Below, one piece after another: positions 56,432-64,000 of a DNA stretch of 64,000 bases. The stretch's first letter is position 1. Each line of letters opens with the position of its first letter. The stretch spans positions 1 to 64,000 of the forward strand of contig JBEKRV010000010.1 in assembly GCA_049517675.1 (NCBI GenBank), in the 5' to 3' direction. The translations under genes and the position numbers were made by a program. The notes beneath the pieces were generated by a model that worked only from the letters and a program-made list of their open reading frames with translations, did no database searches and was not told the origin of the DNA. This DNA is from Bog-756 sp049517675. Its GTDB lineage: Bacteria; Actinomycetota; Acidimicrobiia; Acidimicrobiales; RAAP-2.

Positions 56432-57502
56432 TCATGCCGCTCCACCGGGAGCGACCGACTCCATGTCCGCAAGGGTAGCGACCACGTCGGCACCGTCGAT
56501 GCCACGCACGACCTCGACCCCGTCGGGGCCGTCCAGGACGAAGGTGATGTCCCCCTGCGCCTTCTTGTCCCGGGCCATGAACGACAGCAGTCGCTCGGGG
56601 TCGGTCCCGGCCGGCAGCGCCGAGGCGAGGTCGAAGGCGCCGACCACGCTGCGGTGGTGGGCCACCCGCGCGTCGTCGATACGACCCAGTCGTCGGGCGA
56701 GCAGGGCCGCGAAGACCAGGCCGACGGCGACGGCCTCGCCGTGGCGGAGGTCGGCGTCGTCGTCGTCGAACGCCGACGCCTCGAGCGCGTGACCCAGGGT
56801 GTGCCCGTAGTTGAGCAGCATCCGACGGTCGCCCTCCCGTTCGTCGGCGGACACCACCGCCGCCTTGATCGCCGCGCACCTCGCCACCTGCTCGTCGATC
56901 GGGAGGTCCGCCGTGGGTGGACCGCCGATGTCGGTGGCGATCCCGAGCAGTGCGTACTTGGCCACCTCGCCGTTGCCGGACGCCCACTCGCGGGGCGGCA
57001 GGGTGGACAGCACCCCGGTGTCGCACAGCACCGCCTTCGGCTGCCAGAAGGCGCCGACCAGGTTCTTCCCCTCGGGGAGGTTGACCCCCGTCTTCCCGCC
57101 GATGGCCGCGTCGACCTGGGCCAGCAGGGACGTGGCCACGTTGACGTACGCCGTCCCGCGGTGGAAGGAGGCGGCGGCGAACCCGGCCAGGTCGGTCACC
57201 ACTCCCCCGCCCACGGCCACCACCACGTCGGCCCGGCTCAGTCCCGAGCGGGCGAAGCCGCGGCACAGCTCCTCGACGACTCCGAGCGTCTTGGCCGACT
57301 CGCCGTCGGGAACGGTGAACACGTCCACCGGGACGCCCGGGTCGACCTCGACGGCGATGCCGGACTGGGTCACGACGGCGGCGCGCCGCGCCCGGGGAAC
57401 GGTCTCGGCCACCACCCGGGCCAGCTCGTGCCGCGCGCCGTCGCCCACCACCACCTCGTAGGAGCGGTCGCCCAGCTCGACGGGGACGATCCGCATCACC
57501 AA
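56432..57502 (-). CDS. aroB: 3-dehydroquinate synthase
   Basis: NAD- and zinc-dependent cyclisation of DAHP. VVVAVGGGVVTDLAGFAAA, GKTGVNLPEGKNLVGAF and LNYGHTLGHALEA (zinc His) are intact; 356 aa. ATG at 57502; a second ATG two codons later (MRIVPVEL) is equally possible. 16 nt after aroK. Confidence 0.95.
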   Translation of the reverse strand: MVMRIVPVELGDRSYEVVVGDGARHELARVVAETVPRARRAAVVTQSGIAVEVDPGVPVDVFTVPDGESAKTLGVVEELCRGFARSGLSRADVVVAVGGGVVTDLAGFAAASFHRGTAYVNVATSLLAQVDAAIGGKTGVNLPEGKNLVGAFWQPKAVLCDTGVLSTLPPREWASGNGEVAKYALLGIATDIGGPPTADLPIDEQVARCAAIKAAVVSADEREGDRRMLLNYGHTLGHALEASAFDDDDADLRHGEAVAVGLVFAALLARRLGRIDDARVAHHRSVVGAFDLASALPAGTDPERLLSFMARDKKAQGDITFVLDGPDGVEVVRGIDGADVVATLADMESVAPGGAA

Positions 57503-57518
57503 CCGCCCGGGCCCGCGG

Positions 57519-58043
57519 TCACGGCCGGCTCCTGGCGAACGCGGTGGCGGCCAGGATCCGGTCCACGACGCGGGACGGTTCGAGGTCGTCCACGTCGATG
57601 ATCACGTCCGCCACCTCGCCGTAGAGCGGTCGTCGGACCGAGTCGAGGGCGGTGAGCGACGCGGCCGGGTCCCCCCCGAGCAGCGGCCGTCCCGCGCCGG
57701 TGCCGACACGGGTGGCCAACGTGGCCGGATCGGCCCTCAGCCAGACGACCGTCCCCGCCCCGGCCAGCAGTGTCCGGTTGTCCGCCGCCAGCACGGTCCC
57801 CCCCGCAGCCGAGACGACCGCCGGCGATCCCCCGGACAGCGCCTCGGCCAGGACGCGCGACTCCTCGGCCCGGAACGCCGCTTCGCCACCCTGGGCGAAC
57901 AGCTCGGCCACCGTCGAGCCGGTGGACGCCTCGACCATGGCGTCCGAGTCGAGGAACCTCCAGCCCAGCCGGCCGGCCAGCTCGCGACCGATCGTCGTCT
58001 TCCCGGCACCCATCATCCCGACGAGCACCACCCGGTCAACCAT
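57519..58043 (-). CDS. aroK: Shikimate kinase
   Basis: Phosphorylates shikimate. P-loop GMMGAGKTTIG at residue 9, shikimate-binding FLDSDAMVEASTG, FRAEESRVL and SAAGGTVL; 174 aa. ATG start overlaps the aroC end by 8 nt (ATGGTTGA, the same junction as pyrB-pyrC). Confidence 0.95.
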   Translation of the reverse strand: MVDRVVLVGMMGAGKTTIGRELAGRLGWRFLDSDAMVEASTGSTVAELFAQGGEAAFRAEESRVLAEALSGGSPAVVSAAGGTVLAADNRTLLAGAGTVVWLRADPATLATRVGTGAGRPLLGGDPAASLTALDSVRRPLYGEVADVIIDVDDLEPSRVVDRILAATAFARSRP

Positions 58044-59256
58044 CGAGGCGCGCCGCCGACGGGGTCTCACCCAACGCGGCCACGTAGCCGGCGTGGTTCC
58101 GACGGAATTCGACGACCGAGTCACCGCCGAACTTCCGGAGTGCCTCCGACGCCAGGACGAGCGCGGTCATCGTCTCGGCCACCACGCCCATGGCCGGCAC
58201 CGCCGTGACGTCGGTGCGTTCCTTGAACGAGACCGTCGACTCCTTCGTCACCACGTCGACGGTGCCGAGCGTCGGCCGGTTGAGGGAGGCCAGCGGCTTC
58301 ATCGACAGCCGGGCCACGATCGGTGCCCCGGTGCTCATCCCGCCCTCGATCCCGCCGGCACGGTGGGTGTCGCGGACGTAACCCCCGCTCCTCGCCGCCA
58401 CGGCCTGCTCGTCGGCGTCGCCCGCCGGGTCGACCACCCGGATGGCGTCGTGGGCCTCGGACCCGAGCAGTCCGGCCACCTCGGCGCCCTCCCCGATCTC
58501 CACGGCCTTGACGGCCTGGATGCTCATCAGCGCCTGTGCCAGCAGCGCGTCGAGCCGGCGGTCCCAGTGGACATGGCTCCCGAGGCCGACCGGCACACCG
58601 TGGGCCACGACCTCGGCCACGCCGCCGAGCGAGTCACCCGCCTTGGCCGCCGCCTTGATCGCCGCCACCATCCGCTTCTCGGCCTCCGGGTCGCCACAGC
58701 GCACCTGGGAGTCGTCGATGCGACCCAGGTCCTCCATCCGGGGCAGGGGTCCGGGCGCAGCGGCGGCCGAACCCATCTGGACGATGTGGCTGAGCACGTC
58801 GACACCGATCTGGGCGAGGAGGAGCTTCGCCACCGTCCCGGCCGCCACCCGGGCGGCCGTCTCGCGGGCCGAAGCCCGCTCGAGCACGTCGCGGGCGTCG
58901 TCCAGCCCGTACTTGAGCATCCCGGACAGGTCGGCGTGTCCGGGGCGCGGCTGGGTCAGCACCTTCGACGGCAGCCCGGGGGCGGGGGACATCTCCTCCT
59001 CCCACTTCGGCCATTCGGTGTTGGCGATCTCGACGGCGATCGGCGAGCCGAGCGTCCTCCCGTGGCGGATGCCCCCGACCAGGCTGACCTCGTCGACCTC
59101 GAAGCGCATGCGCGGGCCCCGGCCGAAGCCGAGCCGGCGGCGGGCGAGCCCGCGCTGGATGTCCTCGGCGGTGACCGCAAGGCCGGACGGCACACCCTCG
59201 AGGATCACCACGAGAGCGCGCCCGTGGGACTCTCCGGCGGTCAGGTAGCGCAGCAT
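58036..59256 (-). CDS. aroC: Chorismate synthase
   Basis: Final shikimate-pathway step, using reduced FMN. The signatures GESHGRALVVILEGVPSG, RPGHADLSGMLKYG, RASARETAARVAAG and DTHRAGGIEGGMSTG are intact; 406 aa. ATG start 7 nt after the -10 box TAGATT, so probably leaderless. Heads aroC-aroK-aroB-aroQ-pepP-efp-nusB. Confidence 0.96.
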   Translation of the reverse strand: MLRYLTAGESHGRALVVILEGVPSGLAVTAEDIQRGLARRRLGFGRGPRMRFEVDEVSLVGGIRHGRTLGSPIAVEIANTEWPKWEEEMSPAPGLPSKVLTQPRPGHADLSGMLKYGLDDARDVLERASARETAARVAAGTVAKLLLAQIGVDVLSHIVQMGSAAAAPGPLPRMEDLGRIDDSQVRCGDPEAEKRMVAAIKAAAKAGDSLGGVAEVVAHGVPVGLGSHVHWDRRLDALLAQALMSIQAVKAVEIGEGAEVAGLLGSEAHDAIRVVDPAGDADEQAVAARSGGYVRDTHRAGGIEGGMSTGAPIVARLSMKPLASLNRPTLGTVDVVTKESTVSFKERTDVTAVPAMGVVAETMTALVLASEALRKFGGDSVVEFRRNHAGYVAALGETPSAARLDG

Positions 59257-59263
59257 CCGGACA

Positions 59264-59269
59264 AATCTA
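59264..59269 (-). promoter_or_regulatory. -10 box of the aroC operon, leaderless
   Basis: TAGATT (minus strand) lies exactly 7 nt before the aroC ATG. An AGGAG further upstream is too far away to act as a ribosome-binding site. Confidence 0.5.
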
Positions 59270-59341
59270 CTCCTGGTGCCGGCGCACCCCGACGGCCCGG
59301 GCCGCTCTCGGCCCCCCGCCGGACGTCGTCGGACGCCGGCG

Positions 59342-60223
59342 TCAACCGCCGGCCGACGTGTGGAAGAGGTGGTGCACGAGCGGGTCGCCCCACAGGACGG
59401 CGATCGCCGCTCCGGCGCACAGCGCGGGGGCGAAGGGGATCCGGGTCTTCCTGCCGGCCGACGATCCGACCATCAGCACGAGGCCGAGTGCCAGCCCGAG
59501 GACGAAGCCGATCAGGAACGCCACGTAGGCGTGGAGGAGGCTCAGGTAGCCGACCGCGACCCCGATGGCGCCGGCCAGGCGCACATCGCCGTAGCCCATC
59601 CCCTTCGGCACGGCGAACCAGATCACGAAGAACACCCCGAAGGCGACCGCGCCGGCGATGGCCGCCCCGGACAGGTCGCGCCAGGAGTGGTCGAGAGAGG
59701 ACACCACCACGAGGAGCGGGACCACCAGCGCCATGGCGCCGTAGATCAGGTACCGGGGCACCAGCCGGTGGGTGAGATCGGTGACCGACACGGTCACGGC
59801 CATCACCAGGAAGACCGCGTACGGGGCCAGGACGAGGTGTGGCCCGAAGCGAACGGCCGCCGCAGCGACGAGGACCCCGGTCACGACCGCCGCCCCCACC
59901 GTGCGCGGGGGCGAATGCCCGGCCGGGAGGAGGTGGCGGGTCGGTCCGGCGTCCTGCGGACCCGATACGGCGCCGGTCACCCGTTCTGCGTCCCCGTCGG
60001 CGCCGAGCTCGGGGACCGGAACCGGCGCGGGGGTGGTCGGCGGGACCTCCGGTACGCCGGCCACGTCGTCACCGGCGCCCGCGTCGCCCGACCGGCCTTC
60101 GGCCCGCTCGAGCCGTCGGCGTTCCTCGTCAGCGCGGCTCCGGTCGGCGAGGCGCTGGCCGACCGGGTCGAGTACCGCGCCCGCCGCGACACCGACCGCG
60201 GCGCAGGATACGACCAGGAACAC
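59342..60223 (-). CDS. Prepilin peptidase (A24) lacking the N-terminal cysteine region
   Basis: Aspartic membrane protease that trims type IV pilin leaders. About eight hydrophobic segments. The two catalytic aspartates are in VTDLTHRLVP and the GxGD motif GMGYGDVRLAG. The first helix (GVAAGAVLDPVGQRLAD) recalls the start of PilD. The following zinc-binding CxxC pairs and N-methylation region are absent, replaced by about 90 low-complexity residues. 293 aa. GTG at 60223 chosen (GAGG 5 nt upstream). Located next to aroC. No pilin genes are in the window. Confidence 0.8.
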   Translation of the reverse strand: MFLVVSCAAVGVAAGAVLDPVGQRLADRSRADEERRRLERAEGRSGDAGAGDDVAGVPEVPPTTPAPVPVPELGADGDAERVTGAVSGPQDAGPTRHLLPAGHSPPRTVGAAVVTGVLVAAAAVRFGPHLVLAPYAVFLVMAVTVSVTDLTHRLVPRYLIYGAMALVVPLLVVVSSLDHSWRDLSGAAIAGAVAFGVFFVIWFAVPKGMGYGDVRLAGAIGVAVGYLSLLHAYVAFLIGFVLGLALGLVLMVGSSAGRKTRIPFAPALCAGAAIAVLWGDPLVHHLFHTSAGG

Positions 60224-60280
60224 GTGCACCTCGTGCAACGTACTGGACGCCAAAGCGCCGACGGGGCATCGTTGTCGACC

Positions 60281-61006
60281 ATGGACACACGGACACTCGA
60301 ACTCGACACCCCCGACGGCGTCATGGCCGTCTTCGAGGCACTGCCGGACGGGCCGGTCCGGGGTGCCGTCATCGTCATCCAGGAGGCGTTCGGGGTGAAC
60401 GACCACATCGAGGACGTCTCCCGCCGGTTCGCGGCGGCCGGGTACCGCGCCGTGGCTCCGCACCTGTTCCACCGCACGGGCGACGGCGCCTACGGATACG
60501 ACGACTTCAGCGTGGTGATGCCCCACATGATGGCGCTCACCGACGCCGGCCTCCTGTCCGACGTGGAGGCGACCCTCGACCACCTCCACCGGTCCGGGTT
60601 CACCGACCGCCAGACCGGCATCGTCGGCTTCTGCATGGGTGGGCGGGTCACCTTCCTCGTCGCCGGCCAGCTGGCCCTGGGTGCGGCCGTCGGATTCTAC
60701 GGCGGTGGCATCGTCACCGGTCGGTCCGAGGCGATGCCGTCACTCCTCCCGCTCATCCCCTCGGTGCGCACACCGTGGCTCGGACTCTTCGGCGATGCGG
60801 ACACCAGCATCCCGGTGGAGGACGTCGAGCGCCTGCGCGACGAGCTCAACTCCGACGCCGACGTCGACACGGCGATCGTCCGATACCCCGGCGCCGAACA
60901 CGGGTTCCACTGCGACGCCCGGCCCTCCTACGACGAGGCGGCGGCGAAGGATGGCTGGGCCCGGACGCTGGAGTGGCTCGACGGGCACCTCGCACCGCCG
61001 GCCTGA
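60281..61006 (+). CDS. Dienelactone hydrolase family protein
   Basis: Alpha/beta hydrolase of 241 aa with the Cys nucleophile in GFCMGG (C118), the Asp in FGDADTSIP and His in GAEHGFHCD, the Cys-Asp-His triad of dienelactone hydrolases. The EAFGVNDHIEDVSRRFAAAG segment is typical. Cytoplasmic; the actual substrate is unknown, perhaps a lactone or ester. ATG start, divergent from the prepilin peptidase by 57 bp. Confidence 0.88.
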   Translation: MDTRTLELDTPDGVMAVFEALPDGPVRGAVIVIQEAFGVNDHIEDVSRRFAAAGYRAVAPHLFHRTGDGAYGYDDFSVVMPHMMALTDAGLLSDVEATLDHLHRSGFTDRQTGIVGFCMGGRVTFLVAGQLALGAAVGFYGGGIVTGRSEAMPSLLPLIPSVRTPWLGLFGDADTSIPVEDVERLRDELNSDADVDTAIVRYPGAEHGFHCDARPSYDEAAAKDGWARTLEWLDGHLAPPA

Positions 61007-61024
61007 CCGATCGGACACCGGTCG

Positions 61025-61078
61025 CCCACCGCCGGCGCCGGCCCGTCCGACCGGCGTCGCCGGCCGGTCAGTGGTGGG
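61025..61078. terminator. Hairpin between convergent genes
   Basis: Arms CCCACC-GCCGGCG (61025-61037) pair with CGCCGGC (61058-61064) and GGTGGG (61073-61078) with a short bulge. It lies between the dienelactone hydrolase stop and the end of the NifU-domain gene, and could stop transcription in both directions. Confidence 0.5.
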
Positions 61079-61724
61079 CCGGCTCGTAGTACGGATTGGT
61101 GCCGTCGGCGTGGTCGGTGACGTCAACCACGTTGGCGATCTCGGGGATCGCCTCGCGCAGGATGACCTCGATGCCCTGGGACAGAGTGGCCTTGGCCATG
61201 CCGCACCCCTGGCAGCCGCCACTCAGGCGGAGGTAGACCGACGAGTTCTCGACCGCGACCAGATCGGCGCGTCCGCCGTGGGAGGCGATGCTCGGGTTGA
61301 CCTGCTCCTCGAGTACCGACACCACCCGCTGGGCGAAGGGGTCCGACAGGTCGATCTCGGGGATGGAGCCGAGCCCGGCGAGCGTGGGGGCCGGAGGGGT
61401 GTTCGGATTGACGATGACCAGGCCCCCCTCGCCCGAGGCATCGGTCACGAAGTCGAGCGAGGCCCCCTGGAGGCGGGCGACGCTGGCGGCCGGCACGACC
61501 ACGGGGAGCTCCTCGTCCGGCTGGACGACGTCGCCCGCGCCGGCGTCGGCGATCGCCTGGAAGTACATGTCGTAGGTGTAGGCGCCGTTGGCGTCGCCGC
61601 TGACCTCGAGCCACAGCGCGAGCGCCTCCGGATCCGACTCGTTGGCGAGAACCTCGAGCACGGTGGCCCGTGCCTCGCCGGTGATCGTCAGCACGGGGGC
61701 GATGTCCTCACGGTCTTCACTCAT
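61068..61724 (-). CDS. NfuA-like iron-sulfur carrier (degenerate A-type domain plus NifU domain)
   Basis: 218 aa. Residues 1-120 resemble an A-type (HesB/IscA) fold but hold no cysteine. Residues about 135-205 are a NifU C-terminal domain with the cluster-binding pair in GGCQGCGMAKATL. This is the layout of NfuA, which carries 4Fe-4S clusters to target enzymes. ATG at 61724 chosen: TATGAT lies 7 nt upstream with TTGTCT 16 nt before it. ATGs at 61733 and 61736 lie within or near the promoter. Confidence 0.85.
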   Translation of the reverse strand: MSEDREDIAPVLTITGEARATVLEVLANESDPEALALWLEVSGDANGAYTYDMYFQAIADAGAGDVVQPDEELPVVVPAASVARLQGASLDFVTDASGEGGLVIVNPNTPPAPTLAGLGSIPEIDLSDPFAQRVVSVLEEQVNPSIASHGGRADLVAVENSSVYLRLSGGCQGCGMAKATLSQGIEVILREAIPEIANVVDVTDHADGTNPYYEPAHH

Positions 61725-61731
61725 GCCTGAC

Positions 61732-61759
61732 ATCATAAGGGCGTGTCCCCCGCAGACAA
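61732..61759 (-). promoter_or_regulatory. Leaderless promoter TTGTCT-16-TATGAT
   Basis: On the minus strand the -35 TTGTCT (61759-61754) and -10 TATGAT (61737-61732) are spaced 16 nt apart, and the -10 ends 7 nt before ATG 61724. It overlaps the 5' end of the divergent gene at 61743. Confidence 0.55.
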
Positions 61760-62492
61760 GCACGCGCCCGACGACGCCCACGAATGGGTCAGCTTCGACG
61801 ATCCCGACGAGGAGCGGACCTGGCTGTTCGACGTGACGTTCCTGGCCAGCAACTGGTCGTGCATCTTCGGCGCCGGGTGCCAGGGCGTCCTGACCGGACC
61901 CGCCCCCGAGCTGGTCCAGGGGTGCTGCTCCTACGGCGCCCACTTCACCGGCAGGGAGGACGCCGACAAGGTGGCCGAGGTCGCGAAGGCACTCGGGCCC
62001 GAACGGTGGCAGTTCCACGCCAAGGGACAGAAGGGCGTGGTGAAGAAGCTCCCCGACGGCGACCTCGGCACCCGGATGGTCGACGGCGCCTGCATCTTCC
62101 TCAATCGACCCGGATTCGCCGCCGGCCCGGGGTGCGCCCTCCACCTCGAGGCGGAGGCCCGCGGGGTGAGCCACGTCGATCTCAAGCCCGAGGTCTGCTG
62201 GCAGCTGCCGCTGCGGCGCGAGGACGAGACGTCACCGGACGGGCGGGTCACCTCGGTGGTCAGGCAGTGGGACCGGCGCCACTGGGGTGAGGGCGGCGCC
62301 GAGTTCCACTGGTGGTGCACCGAGGCCCCCGAGGCGTTCGTGGGTCACGAACCGGTGTACCGCTCCATGCGGACCGAGCTCGAGACGATGGCGGGCAAGA
62401 AGGTGTACAAACGCCTGGCGCGGTATCTCGACGGGCGCACGGCCCCGAAGGCCACGGTGACGCTGCTCCCCCACCCCACACTGCGGCGCTGA
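61743..62492 (+). CDS. Cysteine-rich conserved protein, unknown function
   Basis: 249 aa. Cysteines are clustered: SCIFGAGCQG, QGCCSYGAHF, DGACIFLNRPGF and GPGCALHL, then EVCWQLPLR and FHWWCTEAPEAF. The CxxxxxC/CC spacing recalls the YkgJ/UPF0153 type of putative metal-binding proteins, and I believe similar proteins occur across actinobacteria, but I cannot name a function. Likely binds Zn or Fe-S (inference). GTG start 18 bp from the divergent NifU-domain gene, which may be a functional hint. Confidence 0.75.
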   Translation: MSPADKHAPDDAHEWVSFDDPDEERTWLFDVTFLASNWSCIFGAGCQGVLTGPAPELVQGCCSYGAHFTGREDADKVAEVAKALGPERWQFHAKGQKGVVKKLPDGDLGTRMVDGACIFLNRPGFAAGPGCALHLEAEARGVSHVDLKPEVCWQLPLRREDETSPDGRVTSVVRQWDRRHWGEGGAEFHWWCTEAPEAFVGHEPVYRSMRTELETMAGKKVYKRLARYLDGRTAPKATVTLLPHPTLRR

Positions 62493-62527
62493 AGCCCTCC
62501 GACGGGCCGCGCCCGGCGGGCCGGGGC

Positions 62528-62737
62528 CTACTCGGCCAGGGGGTCGTCCTCGTCCAGGGCGGCAGAACGGGGCGCTGTGCCCAGGATCTCGTCGTAGTCG
62601 TCCTCGGTCGCCAGGCACCACGAAGCGTGCTTGTCCTCGGGCTCGGCACTGCACTCGGGGCAGCGCCGGTTGGCCGTTGCCACCGACCGCTTCAGGCTGC
62701 GCGCTTCTTCGAAGCGACGATGGCGTCCCTTCTTCAC
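62528..62737 (-). CDS. Small zinc-ribbon-like protein
   Basis: 69 aa. Basic N-terminus (KKGRHRRFEEARSLKRS), then CPECSAEPEDKHASWC, a Cys-x2-Cys plus His and a late Cys suitable for one zinc, then an acidic tail. Function unknown; possibly nucleic-acid binding. GTG at 62737 chosen (GGAG 8 nt upstream) over an ATG seven codons earlier. Confidence 0.6.
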   Translation of the reverse strand: MKKGRHRRFEEARSLKRSVATANRRCPECSAEPEDKHASWCLATEDDYDEILGTAPRSAALDEDDPLAE

Positions 62738-62871
62738 GAGACCAACTCCTTGCCCCACCGGGGTGGCTGTTCCCGACGCGGCGCGCCCGGGTCACCACCT
62801 AAGAACGATGCACCGAGTCTAGTGCGGCCTCCGCCCGCTCGTGTCATCGACGGCCGGCCCGGCCGGGACGA

Positions 62872-62877
62872 TACAGT
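62872..62877 (+). promoter_or_regulatory. -10 box, leaderless
   Basis: TACAGT ends 7 nt before the GTG at 62885. No Shine-Dalgarno sequence. Confidence 0.45.
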
Positions 62878-62884
62878 CGAAACC

Positions 62885-63121
62885 GTGGCCGACGAATTCG
62901 ATCCCCAGGCGATGGTGGCTCGGTTCCGGGCCAGGGCGGAGGCGGTCCGCGGCCGCGGCCTGCCCCCGATCGAGGGTCCCGACCGGAAACGGTTCATCGA
63001 GCAGGCCCAGACCGACTTCATGGACTACGCGATGCTGGGCGATGCCGAGGCCGCCATCGAGGACGGCATCCTGGTCCTCCGCATCGACCTGCGGCCCGCT
63101 CCCGACGCCACCGGAGCCTGA
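62885..63121 (+). CDS. Small conserved-looking protein, unknown function
   Basis: 78 aa, mostly helical and charged: FDPQAMVARFRARAEAVRGR, then RKRFIEQAQTDFMDYAML and a short strand ILVLRIDLRP. No family recognised. GTG start placed by the TACAGT -10 box 7 nt upstream. It is convergent with the flavin reductase gene. Confidence 0.65.
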   Translation: MADEFDPQAMVARFRARAEAVRGRGLPPIEGPDRKRFIEQAQTDFMDYAMLGDAEAAIEDGILVLRIDLRPAPDATGA

Positions 63122-63170
63122 CGGTCGGACCGGAGCCGATCCGGTCCCGTCGAGTCCGGCCGTCGGCCCG

Positions 63171-63752
63171 TCAGCCGCCGTAGTTCATCCGGGTGTCCGC
63201 CATCGACAGGACGGCGTCGTCGTCGTCGCCGGGAGCGATCAGGCGATCCGTCCCCCCGGCCTCCACCACCTCGCCCACCACCAGGACGTGGCTCGCACCG
63301 CCGGGCGCACCGTCGGCGTCCCACTCGTGGACCGACCGGACGGAGCACGCCAGCCATGCCACCGCGTTGGACAGGCAGGGCAGCCCGTCCGCGACCTCGA
63401 ACACCGGCTCACCCCGGATCGACGTGGCCGCACCGGTACGGTCGACCACCACGTCGTCGGCCGGCTTCACGAATCGGCGGACCAGGTTCCGTTCGGACCG
63501 GGCGAGCAGGTTGACGCTGAACGAACCGCCCCCGACGATCAGCTCCCGGGTGAGCGCTCCCGACTCGACGGCCACGGCCACCAGCCGGGGCGCCGTCGCC
63601 ACCTGCATCACCCAGTTGCAGGTCATCAGGTTCCGCCGGTCGCCCGATCGGCTCCCCACCACATAGAGCCCCGTCGGCATGGCCCACAGCACCCGGCGCC
63701 GCAGCCGGTCGGTGTCGTCGGGACCCGTCGTCCCGCCGCCGTCGTCGGTCAC
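63171..63752 (-). CDS. Flavin reductase-like, FMN-binding split-barrel protein
   Basis: 193 aa. MPTGLYVVGSRSG, NLMTCNWVMQVATAPRLVAVAV, FSVNLLA and HVLVVGEVVE follow the pattern of the flavin reductase domain (PF01613-type), which binds FMN and uses NAD(P)H or serves a partner monooxygenase. The substrate is unknown. GTG start overlaps the stop of the next gene upstream (GTGA). Confidence 0.85.
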   Translation of the reverse strand: MTDDGGGTTGPDDTDRLRRRVLWAMPTGLYVVGSRSGDRRNLMTCNWVMQVATAPRLVAVAVESGALTRELIVGGGSFSVNLLARSERNLVRRFVKPADDVVVDRTGAATSIRGEPVFEVADGLPCLSNAVAWLACSVRSVHEWDADGAPGGASHVLVVGEVVEAGGTDRLIAPGDDDDAVLSMADTRMNYGG

Positions 63753-64000
63753 GTGTTGCCGCTGAATGGGTCGGCGTTGTCGGGTGGCGCGGTGGTGGCC
63801 GTGGAGGGGGTCTGACCGGTGACCGACTCGATGTAGCGGACGGCGACGGCGAGCAGCGTCAGGGTCCTGCTCCGCTCGGTCGCCGAGCGGACCTCGAGCG
63901 CCGCGCGGCCTCCGGCGCCGTTGTAGCAGTCGTCCCCGGCCGAGGTGGCGACCGTGTACGCGTCGTTGAGCTCGTCGGTCAGCTGGTCGTAGGGGGTCGG
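63749..64000 (-). CDS. C-terminal part of an unknown gene cut by the right edge
   Basis: 83 residues are visible (PTPYDQLTDELNDAY to the end NADPFSGNT), hydrophilic, with a helical segment ATERSRTLTLLAVAVRYIES and a Thr/Pro-rich end. No family recognised from this fragment. Its TGA overlaps the flavin reductase start, so the two are co-translated. Confidence 0.6.
   Translation of the reverse strand, partial: PTPYDQLTDELNDAYTVATSAGDDCYNGAGGRAALEVRSATERSRTLTLLAVAVRYIESVTGQTPSTATTAPPDNADPFSGNT

Overview
The window is a stretch of a very GC-rich actinobacterial chromosome. The gene order (pyrR-B-C-carA-carB-pyrD-pyrF, then mihF-gmk-rpoZ-coaBC-metK-priA-def-fmt, then rpe-rib genes, and aroC-K-B-Q-pepP-efp-nusB) is the actinobacterial housekeeping order. 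PriA is the helicase-dead actinobacterial form, and mihF encodes the actinobacterial integration host factor. A large secreted protein carries C-terminal GYWL..DGGIFAFG repeats of the kind I associate with Acidimicrobiia, so that class is my best guess (inference, not proven). I see no transposons, phage genes, CRISPR arrays or tRNA genes; almost everything is core metabolism on the minus strand.

Layout, left to right. Positions 1-431 hold the promoter and boxA-like leader of an rRNA operon that runs off the left edge on the minus strand. Next come dipZ and the complete arginine operon argCJBDFRGH (2471-10994), with two ARG-box-like sites over its promoter. Then come infC-rpmI-rplT-rRNA methyltransferase-pheS-pheT (11197-17309). 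A divergent plus-strand pair (DUF1844-like protein, MFS carrier) meets a minus-strand cold-shock-domain gene in an unusual 400-bp tail-to-tail antisense overlap. The rpe-ribD-ribBA-ribH-hisG run follows, then a 1459-residue secreted protein (24985-29364). After it come fmt, def, priA, metK, coaBC, rpoZ, gmk and mihF, a plus-strand 5-oxoprolinase locus (pxpA, fused pxpB-pxpC), an unknown gene and a large YfhO-like membrane protein. The whole pyrimidine operon follows (42558-51835), with a PyrR-binding loop in its leader. A DHA2-type exporter, nusB-efp-pepP-aroQ-aroB-aroK-aroC, a prepilin peptidase and a group of small or less familiar genes lead to the right edge, where a gene is cut off.

The operons are very tightly packed. 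Most junctions are 4-nt ATGA, GTGA or TTGA overlaps or 1-nt TGATG overlaps, which implies translational coupling. At three junctions (rRNA methyltransferase, ribD, gmk) the only start codon available at the overlap is CTG, giving CTGA. For gmk no ATG, GTG or TTG lies far enough upstream to include the P-loop, so CTG initiation looks real there. At operon heads a different rule shows: a TAnnnT -10 box lies 6-8 nt before the start codon with no Shine-Dalgarno sequence, as expected of leaderless mRNAs (argC, DUF1844 gene, rpe, def, mihF, aroC, the NifU-domain gene, the gene at 62885).

The most distinctive item is the secreted repeat protein. It has 16 Asp-box repeats of about 45 residues, most with a C-x5-C pair, then three Ig-like domains, a linker domain and six GYWL-type repeats. 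It sits between fmt and rpe, where many actinobacteria have rsmB. Other points worth following are the CTGA starts, the antisense overlap, the ARG-box and PyrR sites, three hairpins between rpmI and rplT, and in-frame tandem repeats at the C-termini of ArgR and CarA.
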